A stretch of DNA of 60,383 nucleotides from Nitriliruptoraceae bacterium (lineage in GTDB: Bacteria > Actinomycetota > Nitriliruptoria > Nitriliruptorales > Nitriliruptoraceae). The first letter of the stretch is position 1, and every line of letters begins with the position of its first letter. This document shows positions 9,305 through 16,299 of this stretch, piece by piece. Made by a program: the position numbers and the translations under genes. Location: positions 1-60,383 of the forward strand of contig PWWI01000313.1 of NCBI GenBank assembly GCA_003561535.1, given 5' to 3'. Below the pieces are notes generated by a model. The model saw only the letters and a list, made by a program, of their open reading frames with translations. It was not told the origin of the DNA and searched no databases.

Positions 9305-10339
9305 GTGCCGTACCTGCCCGCGTCGGATCGTTACGAGCGCATGCCGTACCGGCGGGCTGGCCGCAGCGGCCTGCAGCTGCCGGCCATCTCGCTCGGCCTG
9401 TGGCAGAACTTCGGCGAGGACCGTCCTCTGCAGGCGCAGCGTGACATCCTGCGTCGCGCCTTCGACCTCGGCATCACCCACTTCGACCTGGCGAACAACT
9501 ACGGCCCGCCCTTCGGCGCAGCAGAGGAGCACTTCGGGGCCGTCCTCGCCACCGACTTCGCCCACCTGCGCGACGAGCTCGTCGTGTCCACCAAGGCGGG
9601 CTACGACATGTGGCCGGGGCCCTACGGGCAGTGGGGGTCGCGCAAGTACCTGCTCGCCAGCCTCGATCAGAGCCTGGCCAGGATGGGGATCGACTACGTC
9701 GACATCTTCTACTCCCACCGCTACGACCCGCGCACGCCTCTCGAGGAGACGATGGGGGCGCTGGACACCGCGGTGCGGCAGGGCAAAGCCTTGTACGTGG
9801 GGATCTCGTCCTACTCCTCGGCGCGGACCCGCGAAGCGGTCGCCATCCTGCGCGAGCTCGGCACGCCGCTGTTGCTCCACCAGCCGTCGTACTCGCTGCT
9901 CAACCGCTGGATCGAGGAGGACCACCTGCTCGAGACCCTGGAGGAGGTCGGCGCAGGCTGCATCGTGTTCTCCCCGCTGGCACAGGGGCTGCTGACCGAC
10001 CGCTACCTCGACGGGCTCCCGGAGGACTCGCGGGCCGCCCGGGCGTCCGCCGACTCCTTCGATCGAGAGCTGATCACCGAGGAGAACCTGACCAAGGTCC
10101 GCGTGCTCGATCGCATCGCGACCAGCCGGGGCCAGTCGCTGGCGCAGCTGGCGCTGGCCTGGACCCTGCGCGACGAGCGGGTCACCTCGACGTTGATCGG
10201 GGCCAGCAGCGTGTCGCAGCTGGAGTTCAATGTGGCGGCGCTGGAGCGGCTGTCGTTCACCGCGGACGAGCTCGAGGAGATCGACCGCTACGCCATTGAG
10301 GGCGGCATCAACCTGTGGCGGCCGCCGGATCTGGGCTGA
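9305..10339 (+). CDS. Aldo/keto reductase, L-glyceraldehyde 3-phosphate reductase (YghZ) family
   Basis: NADPH-dependent AKR of 344 aa, closely matching Escherichia coli YghZ along its length: YRRAGRSGLQLPAISLGLWQNFG, GITHFDLANNYGPPFGAAEEHFG, STKAGYDMWPGPYGQWGSRKYLLASLDQSL and YVDIFYSHRYD. The catalytic tetrad is visible as Asp and Tyr in DLANNY, Lys in STKAGYD and His in YSHRYD. GTG 9305 has GGAGG 7 nt upstream. It may detoxify L-glyceraldehyde 3-phosphate or methylglyoxal-type aldehydes (by family). It overlaps the convergent dehydrogenase gene by 32 nt. Confidence 0.93.
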   Translation: MPYLPASDRYERMPYRRAGRSGLQLPAISLGLWQNFGEDRPLQAQRDILRRAFDLGITHFDLANNYGPPFGAAEEHFGAVLATDFAHLRDELVVSTKAGYDMWPGPYGQWGSRKYLLASLDQSLARMGIDYVDIFYSHRYDPRTPLEETMGALDTAVRQGKALYVGISSYSSARTREAVAILRELGTPLLLHQPSYSLLNRWIEEDHLLETLEEVGAGCIVFSPLAQGLLTDRYLDGLPEDSRAARASADSFDRELITEENLTKVRVLDRIATSRGQSLAQLALAWTLRDERVTSTLIGASSVSQLEFNVAALERLSFTADELEEIDRYAIEGGINLWRPPDLG

Positions 10340-11438
10340 CGGTCCGGTCCCCGGGCAGCAGGACCAGCTTGCCCACGTGGTCACCCTCGGCGAAGTCGGC
10401 CTGGGCGGCGTGGATCCGGGTCAGTGGGTAGGTCCGGGCGACCTGCGGGTCGATGCGGCCGTGGCGGGCGTCGTCGACGAGCCGGCGGAACTGCGCGGGT
10501 GTGTGCATCGTGGAGCCGATCAGGCGTCGGCGGTGGAGGTAGAGGGTGCGCAGGTCCAGCGACACGAGTGGGTCGGCCACGGCACCACAGGTGACCCACC
10601 GGCCGCCGGTGGCGAGCAGGGGGAAGAGCTCTTCGAACACCCACCCGCCGACGACGTCGGCCACGACCGCGACCGGCCCTTCGGCCGCCTCCCGGATGCG
10701 GTCGGGTATCGACCCCTCGTCCCGCAGGACGGTGTGGCTCGCCCCGGCGTCACGGACGGCCGCCTCGTGGTCCGCGGTCGTCAGGGCGATGACGTGAGCG
10801 CCCCGCGCGTGGGCCAGTTGCACCAGCGCCAGCCCGACGCCGCCCGAGGCGCCGGTGACCAGCACCGTCTCGTCGGCGCGGACCTGCGCGCGCTCCAGCA
10901 TGCCGGTCGCGGTGCCGTAGGCGATCGGCAGGCAGGCCAGCTGCTCGTCGCTCAAGGGCGAGTCGGTGACGTCGTGAGCCTGGTCGGCGGCGATGACGAC
11001 GTACTCGGCGAACCCGCCGTCCTGCTCGGAACCCAGCACGGCCACGAGGGTCGGCTCGTCGGCGTCGGCGGTGCTGTCGTCGGCGTCGGCGGTGCTGTCG
11101 TCGGCGTAGCGCGTCGGATCGAGGAGCACTCGGCGTCCGATGATGGCCTCGTCCACCCCATCACCGACCGCGGTGACGACCCCGACGACGTCGCCCCCCT
11201 GGATGCGCGGGAAGTCCAGCGGCACGCCCTGCCACCCGGCGACCGCATGCGGGTCGTCCTCGCGACCGTAGGCGCCTTCCCGGGTCCAGAGGTCGGTGTT
11301 GTTCACCGCGGCCGCCGTGACCTCCACCAGCACCTCGCCCCGGGCGGGGTGGGGGACGGGCACGTCGTCGCGGACCTCGAGCCGCTCCGGGCCACCGTGC
11401 CCCGTGAGCACCGCTGCGAGCATGTGCTGCTGCGTCAT
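10308..11438 (-). CDS. Zinc-binding-type alcohol dehydrogenase / quinone oxidoreductase-like MDR enzyme
   Basis: Medium-chain dehydrogenase/reductase of 376 aa. GroES-like N-terminal half (EVLVEVTAAAVNNTDLWTREG, IQGGDVVGVVTAVGDGV) and a Rossmann half with VLVTGASGGVGLALVQLAHARGAHVIALT. Structural zinc cysteines are absent, so it is quinone-oxidoreductase-like. Odd: a tandem 7-residue duplication (DDSTADA twice, from a 21-nt repeat at 11061-11102) sits in the loop before the conserved GGFAEYVVI. ATG 11438 has an AAGGA site. Substrate unknown. Confidence 0.87.
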   Translation of the reverse strand: MTQQHMLAAVLTGHGGPERLEVRDDVPVPHPARGEVLVEVTAAAVNNTDLWTREGAYGREDDPHAVAGWQGVPLDFPRIQGGDVVGVVTAVGDGVDEAIIGRRVLLDPTRYADDSTADADDSTADADEPTLVAVLGSEQDGGFAEYVVIAADQAHDVTDSPLSDEQLACLPIAYGTATGMLERAQVRADETVLVTGASGGVGLALVQLAHARGAHVIALTTADHEAAVRDAGASHTVLRDEGSIPDRIREAAEGPVAVVADVVGGWVFEELFPLLATGGRWVTCGAVADPLVSLDLRTLYLHRRRLIGSTMHTPAQFRRLVDDARHGRIDPQVARTYPLTRIHAAQADFAEGDHVGKLVLLPGDRTVSPDPAAATG

Positions 11439-11564
11439 GACGGTCCTTCGCGTCGTCGCTGCGTGCCAGCGCTACCCGGCATGGTCGCCGACCGTCGGGT
11501 CGAGCGCACGTGCGGCCACGCCAGCGCCCGCCTGCAGGTCCCGACGCGTCCTCGGCGAGGTCAC

Positions 11565-11570
11565 TACCGT
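11565..11570 (+). promoter_or_regulatory. -10 element TACCGT of a leaderless gene
   Basis: The hexamer ends 7 nt before ATG 11578, which has no ribosome site of its own. Confidence 0.5.
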
Positions 11571-11577
11571 GGTCGAC

Positions 11578-12090
11578 ATGGACACCCGCGGGCTGCTCAC
11601 CGACGCCTTCCACCGGCTGCCGCCGCTCGTCCGAGAGCTCGCCGACGGGGCCGACGACCACCTGCTGCACACCCGTCTCGACGACGATGCGAACCCCCTC
11701 GCGTGGCTGCTGTGGCACACGATCCGGATCCAGGATGCCCAGGTCGCCGAGCTCGCCGGGCGTGAGCAGGTGTGGACCGCGCAGCGCTGGGTCGACCGGT
11801 TCGGTCTGCCGCTCGACCCCGAGGACCACGGCTACGGGCACCGTCGCGAGGACGTGGCTCGCGTCCGCGTCGCCGACCCCGGGCTGCTGGTCGGCTACCA
11901 GGACGCGGTCACGGCCATGGTCGACGACTACCTCGCCGAGGTGGACGCCGCTGAGCTCGACCGAGTCGTCGACGACGGCTACGACCCGCCGGTGACCGCT
12001 GGCGTCCGGCTGGTCAGCATCCTCGGCGACGCCTTCCAGCACCTCGGCCAGGCCGACTACCTGCGTGGGGTCCTCGAGCGGTCGCGCTGA
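11578..12090 (+). CDS. DinB-like/DUF664 protein (mycothiol-dependent enzyme fold)
   Basis: A 170-aa four-helix-bundle protein of the DinB_2/MDMPI N-terminal type. The helix PLAWLLWHTIRIQDAQVAELAG supplies a metal-ligand His, and GDAFQHLGQADYLRGVL near the end a second one, as in metal-binding DinB-like proteins. It may be a thiol-S-transferase-like enzyme (inference). ATG 11578 lies 7 nt after a TACCGT -10, suggesting a leaderless mRNA; GTG 11569 is possible. It stands alone, followed by repeats. Confidence 0.78.
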   Translation: MDTRGLLTDAFHRLPPLVRELADGADDHLLHTRLDDDANPLAWLLWHTIRIQDAQVAELAGREQVWTAQRWVDRFGLPLDPEDHGYGHRREDVARVRVADPGLLVGYQDAVTAMVDDYLAEVDAAELDRVVDDGYDPPVTAGVRLVSILGDAFQHLGQADYLRGVLERSR

Positions 12091-12120
12091 GGCGCTCGTA
12101 GGCGGGCGTCGGTCGTGCTC

Positions 12121-12155
12121 GGCTGGCCGCCCGGCCATCGGCGGGGTGGCCAGCC
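12121..12155 (+). terminator. Hairpin after the DinB-like gene
   Basis: An 8-bp perfect outer stem GGCTGGCC/GGCCAGCC (12121-12128 with 12148-12155) encloses a GGCCATCGGC segment related to the repeats at 8.8 and 50 kb. It lies 31 nt past the stop. Confidence 0.45.
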
Positions 12156-12230
12156 GGTCACGGATGGCCGGGAAACCGCCCCGCTCTGCCCTACATCGAG
12201 GTGGTGGGGTGCCGTGCCGGACAGCCGTGT

Positions 12231-12340
12231 CCGCTGGTGCGCCCCGCGCTGGCCGCTGGTGTGCGCCGCGCTGGCCGCTGGTGTGCGCCGCGCTGGCCGC
12301 TGGTGTGCGCCGCGCTGGCCGCTGGTGCGCCCCGCGCTGG
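12231..12340. repeat. Five tandem 22-bp repeats
   Basis: Five adjacent 22-nt units begin CCGCTGGTG and end CCGCGCTGG. The first and last units share the variant GCGCCCC and the middle three share TGCGCC. With the preceding hairpin they fill the roughly 310-nt gap between the DinB-like and glycosylase genes, together with a segment at 12160-12215 related to the 8.8-kb repeat. No gene is supported here. Confidence 0.85.
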
Positions 12341-12402
12341 CCGCTCGTCTCCGGCGAGGTGGCGGTTGCTGCCGTGCGACGTCGCCGCGGGCCGCCCCGG
12401 CG

Positions 12403-13101
12403 CTACCGGTGACGGCCGGCGCCCAGCTCCCCGGCCCGTTGGAACACCGCGTCCAGCATCCCCTCGGTGAGCCGACCCGTGAAGGTGTTCTGCTGGCTGA
12501 CGTGGTAGCTGCCGAGCAGCACGCGGCCGTCGGGCAGCACCACCTCCGAGCCGTGACCGAAGCGGGGTTTCCGCCCGGACCAGCCCGTCTGCCGCAGCAC
12601 CGCATCCCACGCGAAGCTGCCCAGCGCCACCACGACCCGCCACGGCAGCAGGTCCAGTTCCGCGGCCAGGTAGGGCGCACACCGGTCACGCTCGGCCACG
12701 CTCGGACGGTTGTCCGGCGGGGCGCAGCGCACGGCCGCCGTCACGTAGACGCCGGTGAGCCCCAGGCCATCGTCACGCGACACCGAGCGCGCCTGGTTCG
12801 CGAACCCGGTGCGGTGCAGCGAGGCGAACAACCAGTCCCCGGAGCGGTCCCCGGTGAAGATCCGTCCGGTGCGGTTGGCGCCGTGGGCCGCCGGGGCCAG
12901 CCCCACCACCACGACCCTGGCGCGGGGGTCACCGAACCCGGGGACCGGGCGGCCCCAGTAGGTCTCATCGGCGTAGGCGGCGCGGCGCTCGCTGGCCACC
13001 TGCTCCCGCCAGGCGACCAGCCGCGGGCAGGCCCGACAGCCGATCACCGCCTCGGACACGGCCTCGAGGTCGGGGAACGGTGATGCGGTCGTGGCGGCCA
13101 T
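12403..13101 (-). CDS. udgB: Uracil-DNA glycosylase, family 5 (UdgB)
   Basis: Fe-S uracil-DNA glycosylase (232 aa) that excises uracil, and in characterised UdgBs also hypoxanthine, from DNA. The signature [33 protein letters not shown] is diagnostic of type 5; the N-terminal [12 protein letters not shown] and the central RCAPPDN supply cluster cysteines, and [15 protein letters not shown] is the conserved C-terminal motif. ATG 13101 lies 7 nt after TAGCCT, implying leaderless expression; GTG 13107 is possible. Confidence 0.94.
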   Translation of the reverse strand: MAATTASPFPDLEAVSEAVIGCRACPRLVAWREQVASERRAAYADETYWGRPVPGFGDPRARVVVVGLAPAAHGANRTGRIFTGDRSGDWLFASLHRTGFANQARSVSRDDGLGLTGVYVTAAVRCAPPDNRPSVAERDRCAPYLAAELDLLPWRVVVALGSFAWDAVLRQTGWSGRKPRFGHGSEVVLPDGRVLLGSYHVSQQNTFTGRLTEGMLDAVFQRAGELGAGRHR

Positions 13102-13108
13102 GGCCACA

Positions 13109-13114
13109 AGGCTA
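13109..13114 (-). promoter_or_regulatory. -10 element TAGCCT of udgB (leaderless)
   Basis: Minus-strand hexamer ending 7 nt before ATG 13101. Confidence 0.5.
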
Positions 13115-13216
13115 CGTAGGCGGCCGTCCACCGGGCGCCGGACCTGCGAACCTGCAGGGTGCAGCGGTCCGCACGGATGGCTGTGACCCGAGCAGGACCC
13201 GAGCAGGAGCGACGAC

Positions 13217-14005
13217 GTGGCGACGTGGCAGGTGTGGTTGACCGGGTTGGGCACGGTCTCGGTGATGATGCTGGTGACCTGGATCATCAGCCTGGTCCGC
13301 AAGGACGCGAGCCTGGTGGACCGGGTCTGGGGGCTCGCCTTCGTCGTGGCGGCGTGGACCTACGCCCACTTCGCCGATCCACCGACGGCCAGGACCTGGC
13401 TGACGCTGGCCCTGGTCACCATCTGGGGGCTCAGGCTCTCCGGCTACATCACCTGGCGCAACTGGGGGCACGGTGAGGACAAGCGTTACCAGGCGATGCG
13501 CCGGCGCAACCCCGACACCTTCGCGGTGCGCAGCCTGGTGACGGTGTTCCTGCTCCAGGCGGTGCTGGCGTGGTTCATCTCCCTGCCACTGCTGGCTGCC
13601 ACCCTCTACGGCGCGCCCGAGGGGCTGATCTGGCTCGACTACCTCGCCGTCGTGGTCTGGCTGGTCGGGTTCGCCTTCGAGGCGGGTGGGGACTGGCAGC
13701 TGTCGAGGTTCCTCGCCGACCCAAGCAACCGGGGCAAGGTGATGGACCAGGGCTTCTGGCGCTACACCCGTCACCCCAACTACTTCGGCGACACCGTGGT
13801 GTGGTGGTCGTTCTTCCTGCTGGCGCTGTCCACCGGCGCGTGGTGGACGGCCGTCGGGTCGATCGCCATGACCTTCTTCATCGTGAACGTGTCGGGCGTG
13901 GCGCTCACGGACAAGAACATGGCCAAGGGCGGGAGCAAGCGCGAGGGGTACGAGGAGTACGTCCGCCGCACCAACGCCTTCATCCCGGGACCGCGCAAGC
14001 CCTGA
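13217..14005 (+). CDS. DUF1295 membrane protein (steroid 5-alpha-reductase-like)
   Basis: Integral membrane protein of 262 aa with about six hydrophobic segments. DUF1295 hallmarks are [11 protein letters not shown] near the start, [12 protein letters not shown], and the C-terminal [19 protein letters not shown], shared with the methyltransferase/3-oxo-5-alpha-steroid dehydrogenase superfamily. The role is probably lipid or isoprenoid related, but unproven. GTG 13217 follows GGAG. It is 42 nt upstream of mec, yet a separate -10 lies between them. Confidence 0.88.
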   Translation: MATWQVWLTGLGTVSVMMLVTWIISLVRKDASLVDRVWGLAFVVAAWTYAHFADPPTARTWLTLALVTIWGLRLSGYITWRNWGHGEDKRYQAMRRRNPDTFAVRSLVTVFLLQAVLAWFISLPLLAATLYGAPEGLIWLDYLAVVVWLVGFAFEAGGDWQLSRFLADPSNRGKVMDQGFWRYTRHPNYFGDTVVWWSFFLLALSTGAWWTAVGSIAMTFFIVNVSGVALTDKNMAKGGSKREGYEEYVRRTNAFIPGPRKP

Positions 14006-14018
14006 ACGGCCTCTGCGG

Positions 14019-14024
14019 TACCGT
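14019..14024 (+). promoter_or_regulatory. Candidate -10 TACCGT for the mec-cysO-cysM cluster
   Basis: The hexamer lies 23 nt before GTG 14048; the short leader carries an AGGAGGGG ribosome site. Confidence 0.45.
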
Positions 14025-14047
14025 TGCAGGGCGGTGAGGAGGGGGGT

Positions 14048-14485
14048 GTGGAGGCGGTGACGGGTCAGGAACGCCCCTTCGAGCTGGACCGGGCGACGTG
14101 GCAGAAACTCGTCGAGCACGCGTGGTCCGACTTCCCCTACGAGGTCTGTGGCCTGCTCGGGACGCAGCCCGACGGATCGCACCGGCACTACCCGATCGAC
14201 AACACCGAGCGGTCCGTCACCACCTACACCATGGACGGCAAGCAGTTGCTGAAGGCCATGCGTGAGATCGAGGACGAGGGGTGGGAGCTGGCGATCTACC
14301 ACACCCACACCCACACCCGTGCCTACCCCTCCGCCACCGACATCCGGCTCGCCGCCTACCCGGAGGCCACCTACCTCATCGTGACCCTCGAGGACCGCGA
14401 CCCCCCCGACATCCGCGCCTTCCGCATCGTGGACGGTCGGGTGACCGAGCGGCCCGTCCTGCTCCGCGACCAGCAGGTCGCCTGA
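14048..14485 (+). CDS. mec: JAMM/M67 metallopeptidase, Mec-like CysO-cysteine hydrolase
   Basis: Zinc isopeptidase of 145 aa. In Mycobacterium tuberculosis, Mec releases cysteine from the CysO-cysteine adduct. The JAMM motif is complete: Glu32 (FPYEVCGLLG), His85-x-His87 (YHTHTHTRA), Ser95 and Asp98 (YPSATDI). GTG 14048 sits just after AGGAGGGG. Order mec-hypothetical-cysO-cysM matches Rv1334-Rv1336 apart from the inserted small gene. Because CysO here has residues beyond its Gly-Gly, this enzyme may also trim the carrier (inference). Confidence 0.92.
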   Translation: MEAVTGQERPFELDRATWQKLVEHAWSDFPYEVCGLLGTQPDGSHRHYPIDNTERSVTTYTMDGKQLLKAMREIEDEGWELAIYHTHTHTRAYPSATDIRLAAYPEATYLIVTLEDRDPPDIRAFRIVDGRVTERPVLLRDQQVA

Positions 14486-14853
14486 TGGCCTGGTTGCTCG
14501 CCCGCCGGGCGCTGAAGTACACACCGATCGCCCTGGAGGCGGCCCGGCAGCTGGACCGGCAGCTGCGGCCGCACGTGCTCGCCTACGGCTCGGCCCGGGA
14601 CGTGGACGGTTTCGTCGCGCGGTGGACCGCCGGCGACGGGGTGCACTGGGTGGTGTTCCCGGACGAGGCCGCGGCACCGCTGCGCGCCTTCCCGCCGCTC
14701 AGCGCCACGGAGCTCGTGGTGGTCGACGAGCAGCTCGATCGTGGGACGCTCAGGCACCACGCCGAGCTCCCCGAGGCCCGGATCAAACAGACGGGGTCCA
14801 AGCTGGCGAGCGTGCCCGCGAAGCTGACCCAGCGGCGCCGCGACGACGACTGA
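14485..14853 (+). CDS. Hypothetical protein in the cysteine operon
   Basis: No family recognised; 122 aa, soluble, with a basic first 30 residues (LARRALKYTPIALEAARQLDRQL) and a basic/acidic tail (KLTQRRRDDD). The middle, ARDVDGFVARWTAGDGVHWVVFPDEAAAPLRAFPPLS, reads like a small alpha/beta domain. Its ATG shares one base with the mec stop (TGATG), so the two are translationally coupled, which argues that it is real and linked to CysO chemistry or Mec function. No cysteines are present. Confidence 0.7.
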   Translation: MAWLLARRALKYTPIALEAARQLDRQLRPHVLAYGSARDVDGFVARWTAGDGVHWVVFPDEAAAPLRAFPPLSATELVVVDEQLDRGTLRHHAELPEARIKQTGSKLASVPAKLTQRRRDDD

Positions 14854-14870
14854 GCGCTCGCCCCGCGAGC

Positions 14871-14876
14871 TACCCT
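14871..14876 (+). promoter_or_regulatory. Candidate internal -10 TACCCT before cysO
   Basis: It lies 52 nt before ATG 14929 and could give cysO-cysM a second promoter. Confidence 0.35.
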
Positions 14877-14928
14877 CGCGGCCGACGCCGCGCGCCGATC
14901 CGACCGTTCCCTCCACCTCGAGGTCCCC

Positions 14929-15297
14929 ATGGCCACCGTCCGCATCCCCTCCGTCCTGCGCAAGCACACCGACGGCGCGGCGAAGGTCACCGCCGACGGC
15001 GCGACCGTCGGCGAGGTGCTGCAGGCCGTGGTGGCGGCCCACCCCGGGCTCGAGGAGCAGCTGTTCGACGGCGGGGCGGTGCGCGGGTTCATCAACGTCT
15101 ACGTCGATGACGAGGACATCCGTTACGTCTCCGGCCTGGACACACCCGTGGGCCCCGACAGCGAGGTGGCCGTCATGCCGGCGGTGGCGGGTGGGTCCGG
15201 TGGGTCCGGTGGCTCCGGTGGGTCCGTTGGGTCCGGTGGCTCCTTCGATCCGCGGGACGGGGTCGACGGGGTCGTCGGCGTGGTCGCGACGGCCTGA
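14929..15297 (+). CDS. cysO: CysO-like sulfur-carrier protein with C-terminal extension
   Basis: MoaD/ThiS-fold carrier, 122 aa. Residues 1-89 align with mycobacterial CysO (VRIPSVLRKHTDG..., FINVYVDDEDIRY, DSEVAVMPAVAGG). CysO normally ends at this Gly-Gly, whose terminal carboxylate becomes the thiocarboxylate sulfur donor. Here Gly88-Gly89 is followed by 33 residues: a Gly-Gly-Ser repeat encoded by a 9-nt tandem, then SFDPRDGVDGVVGVVATA. Activation would need proteolytic trimming, for which Mec is the obvious candidate; alternatively repeat slippage removed the original stop. cysM starts 3 nt after the stop. Confidence 0.88.
   Translation: MATVRIPSVLRKHTDGAAKVTADGATVGEVLQAVVAAHPGLEEQLFDGGAVRGFINVYVDDEDIRYVSGLDTPVGPDSEVAVMPAVAGGSGGSGGSGGSVGSGGSFDPRDGVDGVVGVVATA
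15190..15246 (+). repeat. In-frame 9-nt repeat in the cysO tail
   Basis: About six copies of a GGTGGGTCC-type nonamer encode Gly-Gly-Ser units directly after the expected CysO terminus. One unit is altered (Val for Gly). Confidence 0.8.
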
Positions 15298-15300
15298 CCG

Positions 15301-16239
15301 GTGCGCTTCGGGGACATCTCCCAGGCCATAGGTCGCACCCCGCTGGTCGCGCTGCCGCACCTGTCGCCGCCGGGCCGCACGATCCACCTCAAGCTCGAGG
15401 GCCACAACCCGACGGGGTCGGTGAAGGACCGGGTCGCCAAGTACCTCATCGAGCAGGCCGAACGCTCCGGGCACCTGCGTCCCGGTCAGCGGATCCTGGA
15501 GCCGACCTCGGGCAACACCGGCATCGGGCTGGCGGCGATCTGCCGGGTCAAGGCCTACCCGCTGACCTGCGTGCTGCCGGAGAACACCTCGGAGGAGCGC
15601 AAGCAGTTGCTCACCCTGTTCGGGGTGGAGCTCGTGTACTCGCCGGCGACGGAGGGCTCGAACGGATCGGTCCGGGTCGCCCGCGAGCTCGCCGAGGCCG
15701 ACCCGGATGCCTACATGCCCTTCCAGTACGGCAACGCGGCCAACGCCCTGGCGCACTACGAGACGACCGCGCCGGAGATCATCGCCGATCTCCCCGAGGT
15801 GGCGGCCTTCGTCGCCGGGCTCGGCACCGGTGGCAGCGTCACCGGGGTCGGACGGCGGCTGAAGCGGTGGAACCCTCAGGTCAAGATCTACGCCGCCGAG
15901 CCGGAGTACGGCGACCTGGTCTACGGGCTCCGCAACCTCGACGAGGGGTACGTGCCGGAGGTGCTGGACCTCGAGGTGCTCGACAGCCGGATCAAGGTGG
16001 ACTCCCGCAAGGCACTGGGTGCGACCCGGCAGCTCGCCGAGGCGGAGGGCATCTTCGCCGGGGTGTCGACCGGCGCGTCGCTGGTGGTCGCCCAGCGGGT
16101 CGCCCCCCGGCTGCCCGAGGGCGCGCAGATCGTGGCGATGTCGCCGGACGGAGGGTGGAAGTACCTCTCCACCGGGGCCTACGCGCCCGGCGACCTCGAT
16201 GAGATCGCGACCTCGATCTCCGGCACGCTGTGGGCGTGA
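15301..16239 (+). CDS. cysM: Cysteine synthase, CysM type (PLP-dependent)
   Basis: Beta-replacement enzyme of 312 aa. In the CysO pathway, CysM uses O-phosphoserine and thiocarboxylated CysO rather than sulfide. PLP Lys42 is in HNPTGSVKDRVAKYL; TSGNTGIGLAAICR binds the substrate carboxylate, and GLGTGGSVTGVGRRL the PLP phosphate. GTG 15301 is 3 nt after the cysO stop. Clustering with cysO and mec supports the O-phosphoserine/CysO route, although specificity is inferred from context. Confidence 0.93.
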   Translation: MRFGDISQAIGRTPLVALPHLSPPGRTIHLKLEGHNPTGSVKDRVAKYLIEQAERSGHLRPGQRILEPTSGNTGIGLAAICRVKAYPLTCVLPENTSEERKQLLTLFGVELVYSPATEGSNGSVRVARELAEADPDAYMPFQYGNAANALAHYETTAPEIIADLPEVAAFVAGLGTGGSVTGVGRRLKRWNPQVKIYAAEPEYGDLVYGLRNLDEGYVPEVLDLEVLDSRIKVDSRKALGATRQLAEAEGIFAGVSTGASLVVAQRVAPRLPEGAQIVAMSPDGGWKYLSTGAYAPGDLDEIATSISGTLWA

Positions 16240-16244
16240 GCGGG

Positions 16245-16250
16245 TAGCGT
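16245..16250 (+). promoter_or_regulatory. Candidate -10 TAGCGT for the cyclase gene
   Basis: Five nt after the cysM stop and 49 nt before ATG 16300, so the cyclase is probably transcribed on its own. Confidence 0.45.
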
Positions 16251-16299
16251 CCGCTGCGCGCGGGATCCGCCGTGCAGCAGCGAGCGCGAGGTCGGGTCG

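Noticed and set aside
12231-12340. Possible CRISPR or integron-like array (22-nt repeats)
   Set aside because: No spacers, no integrase; simple tandem duplication.
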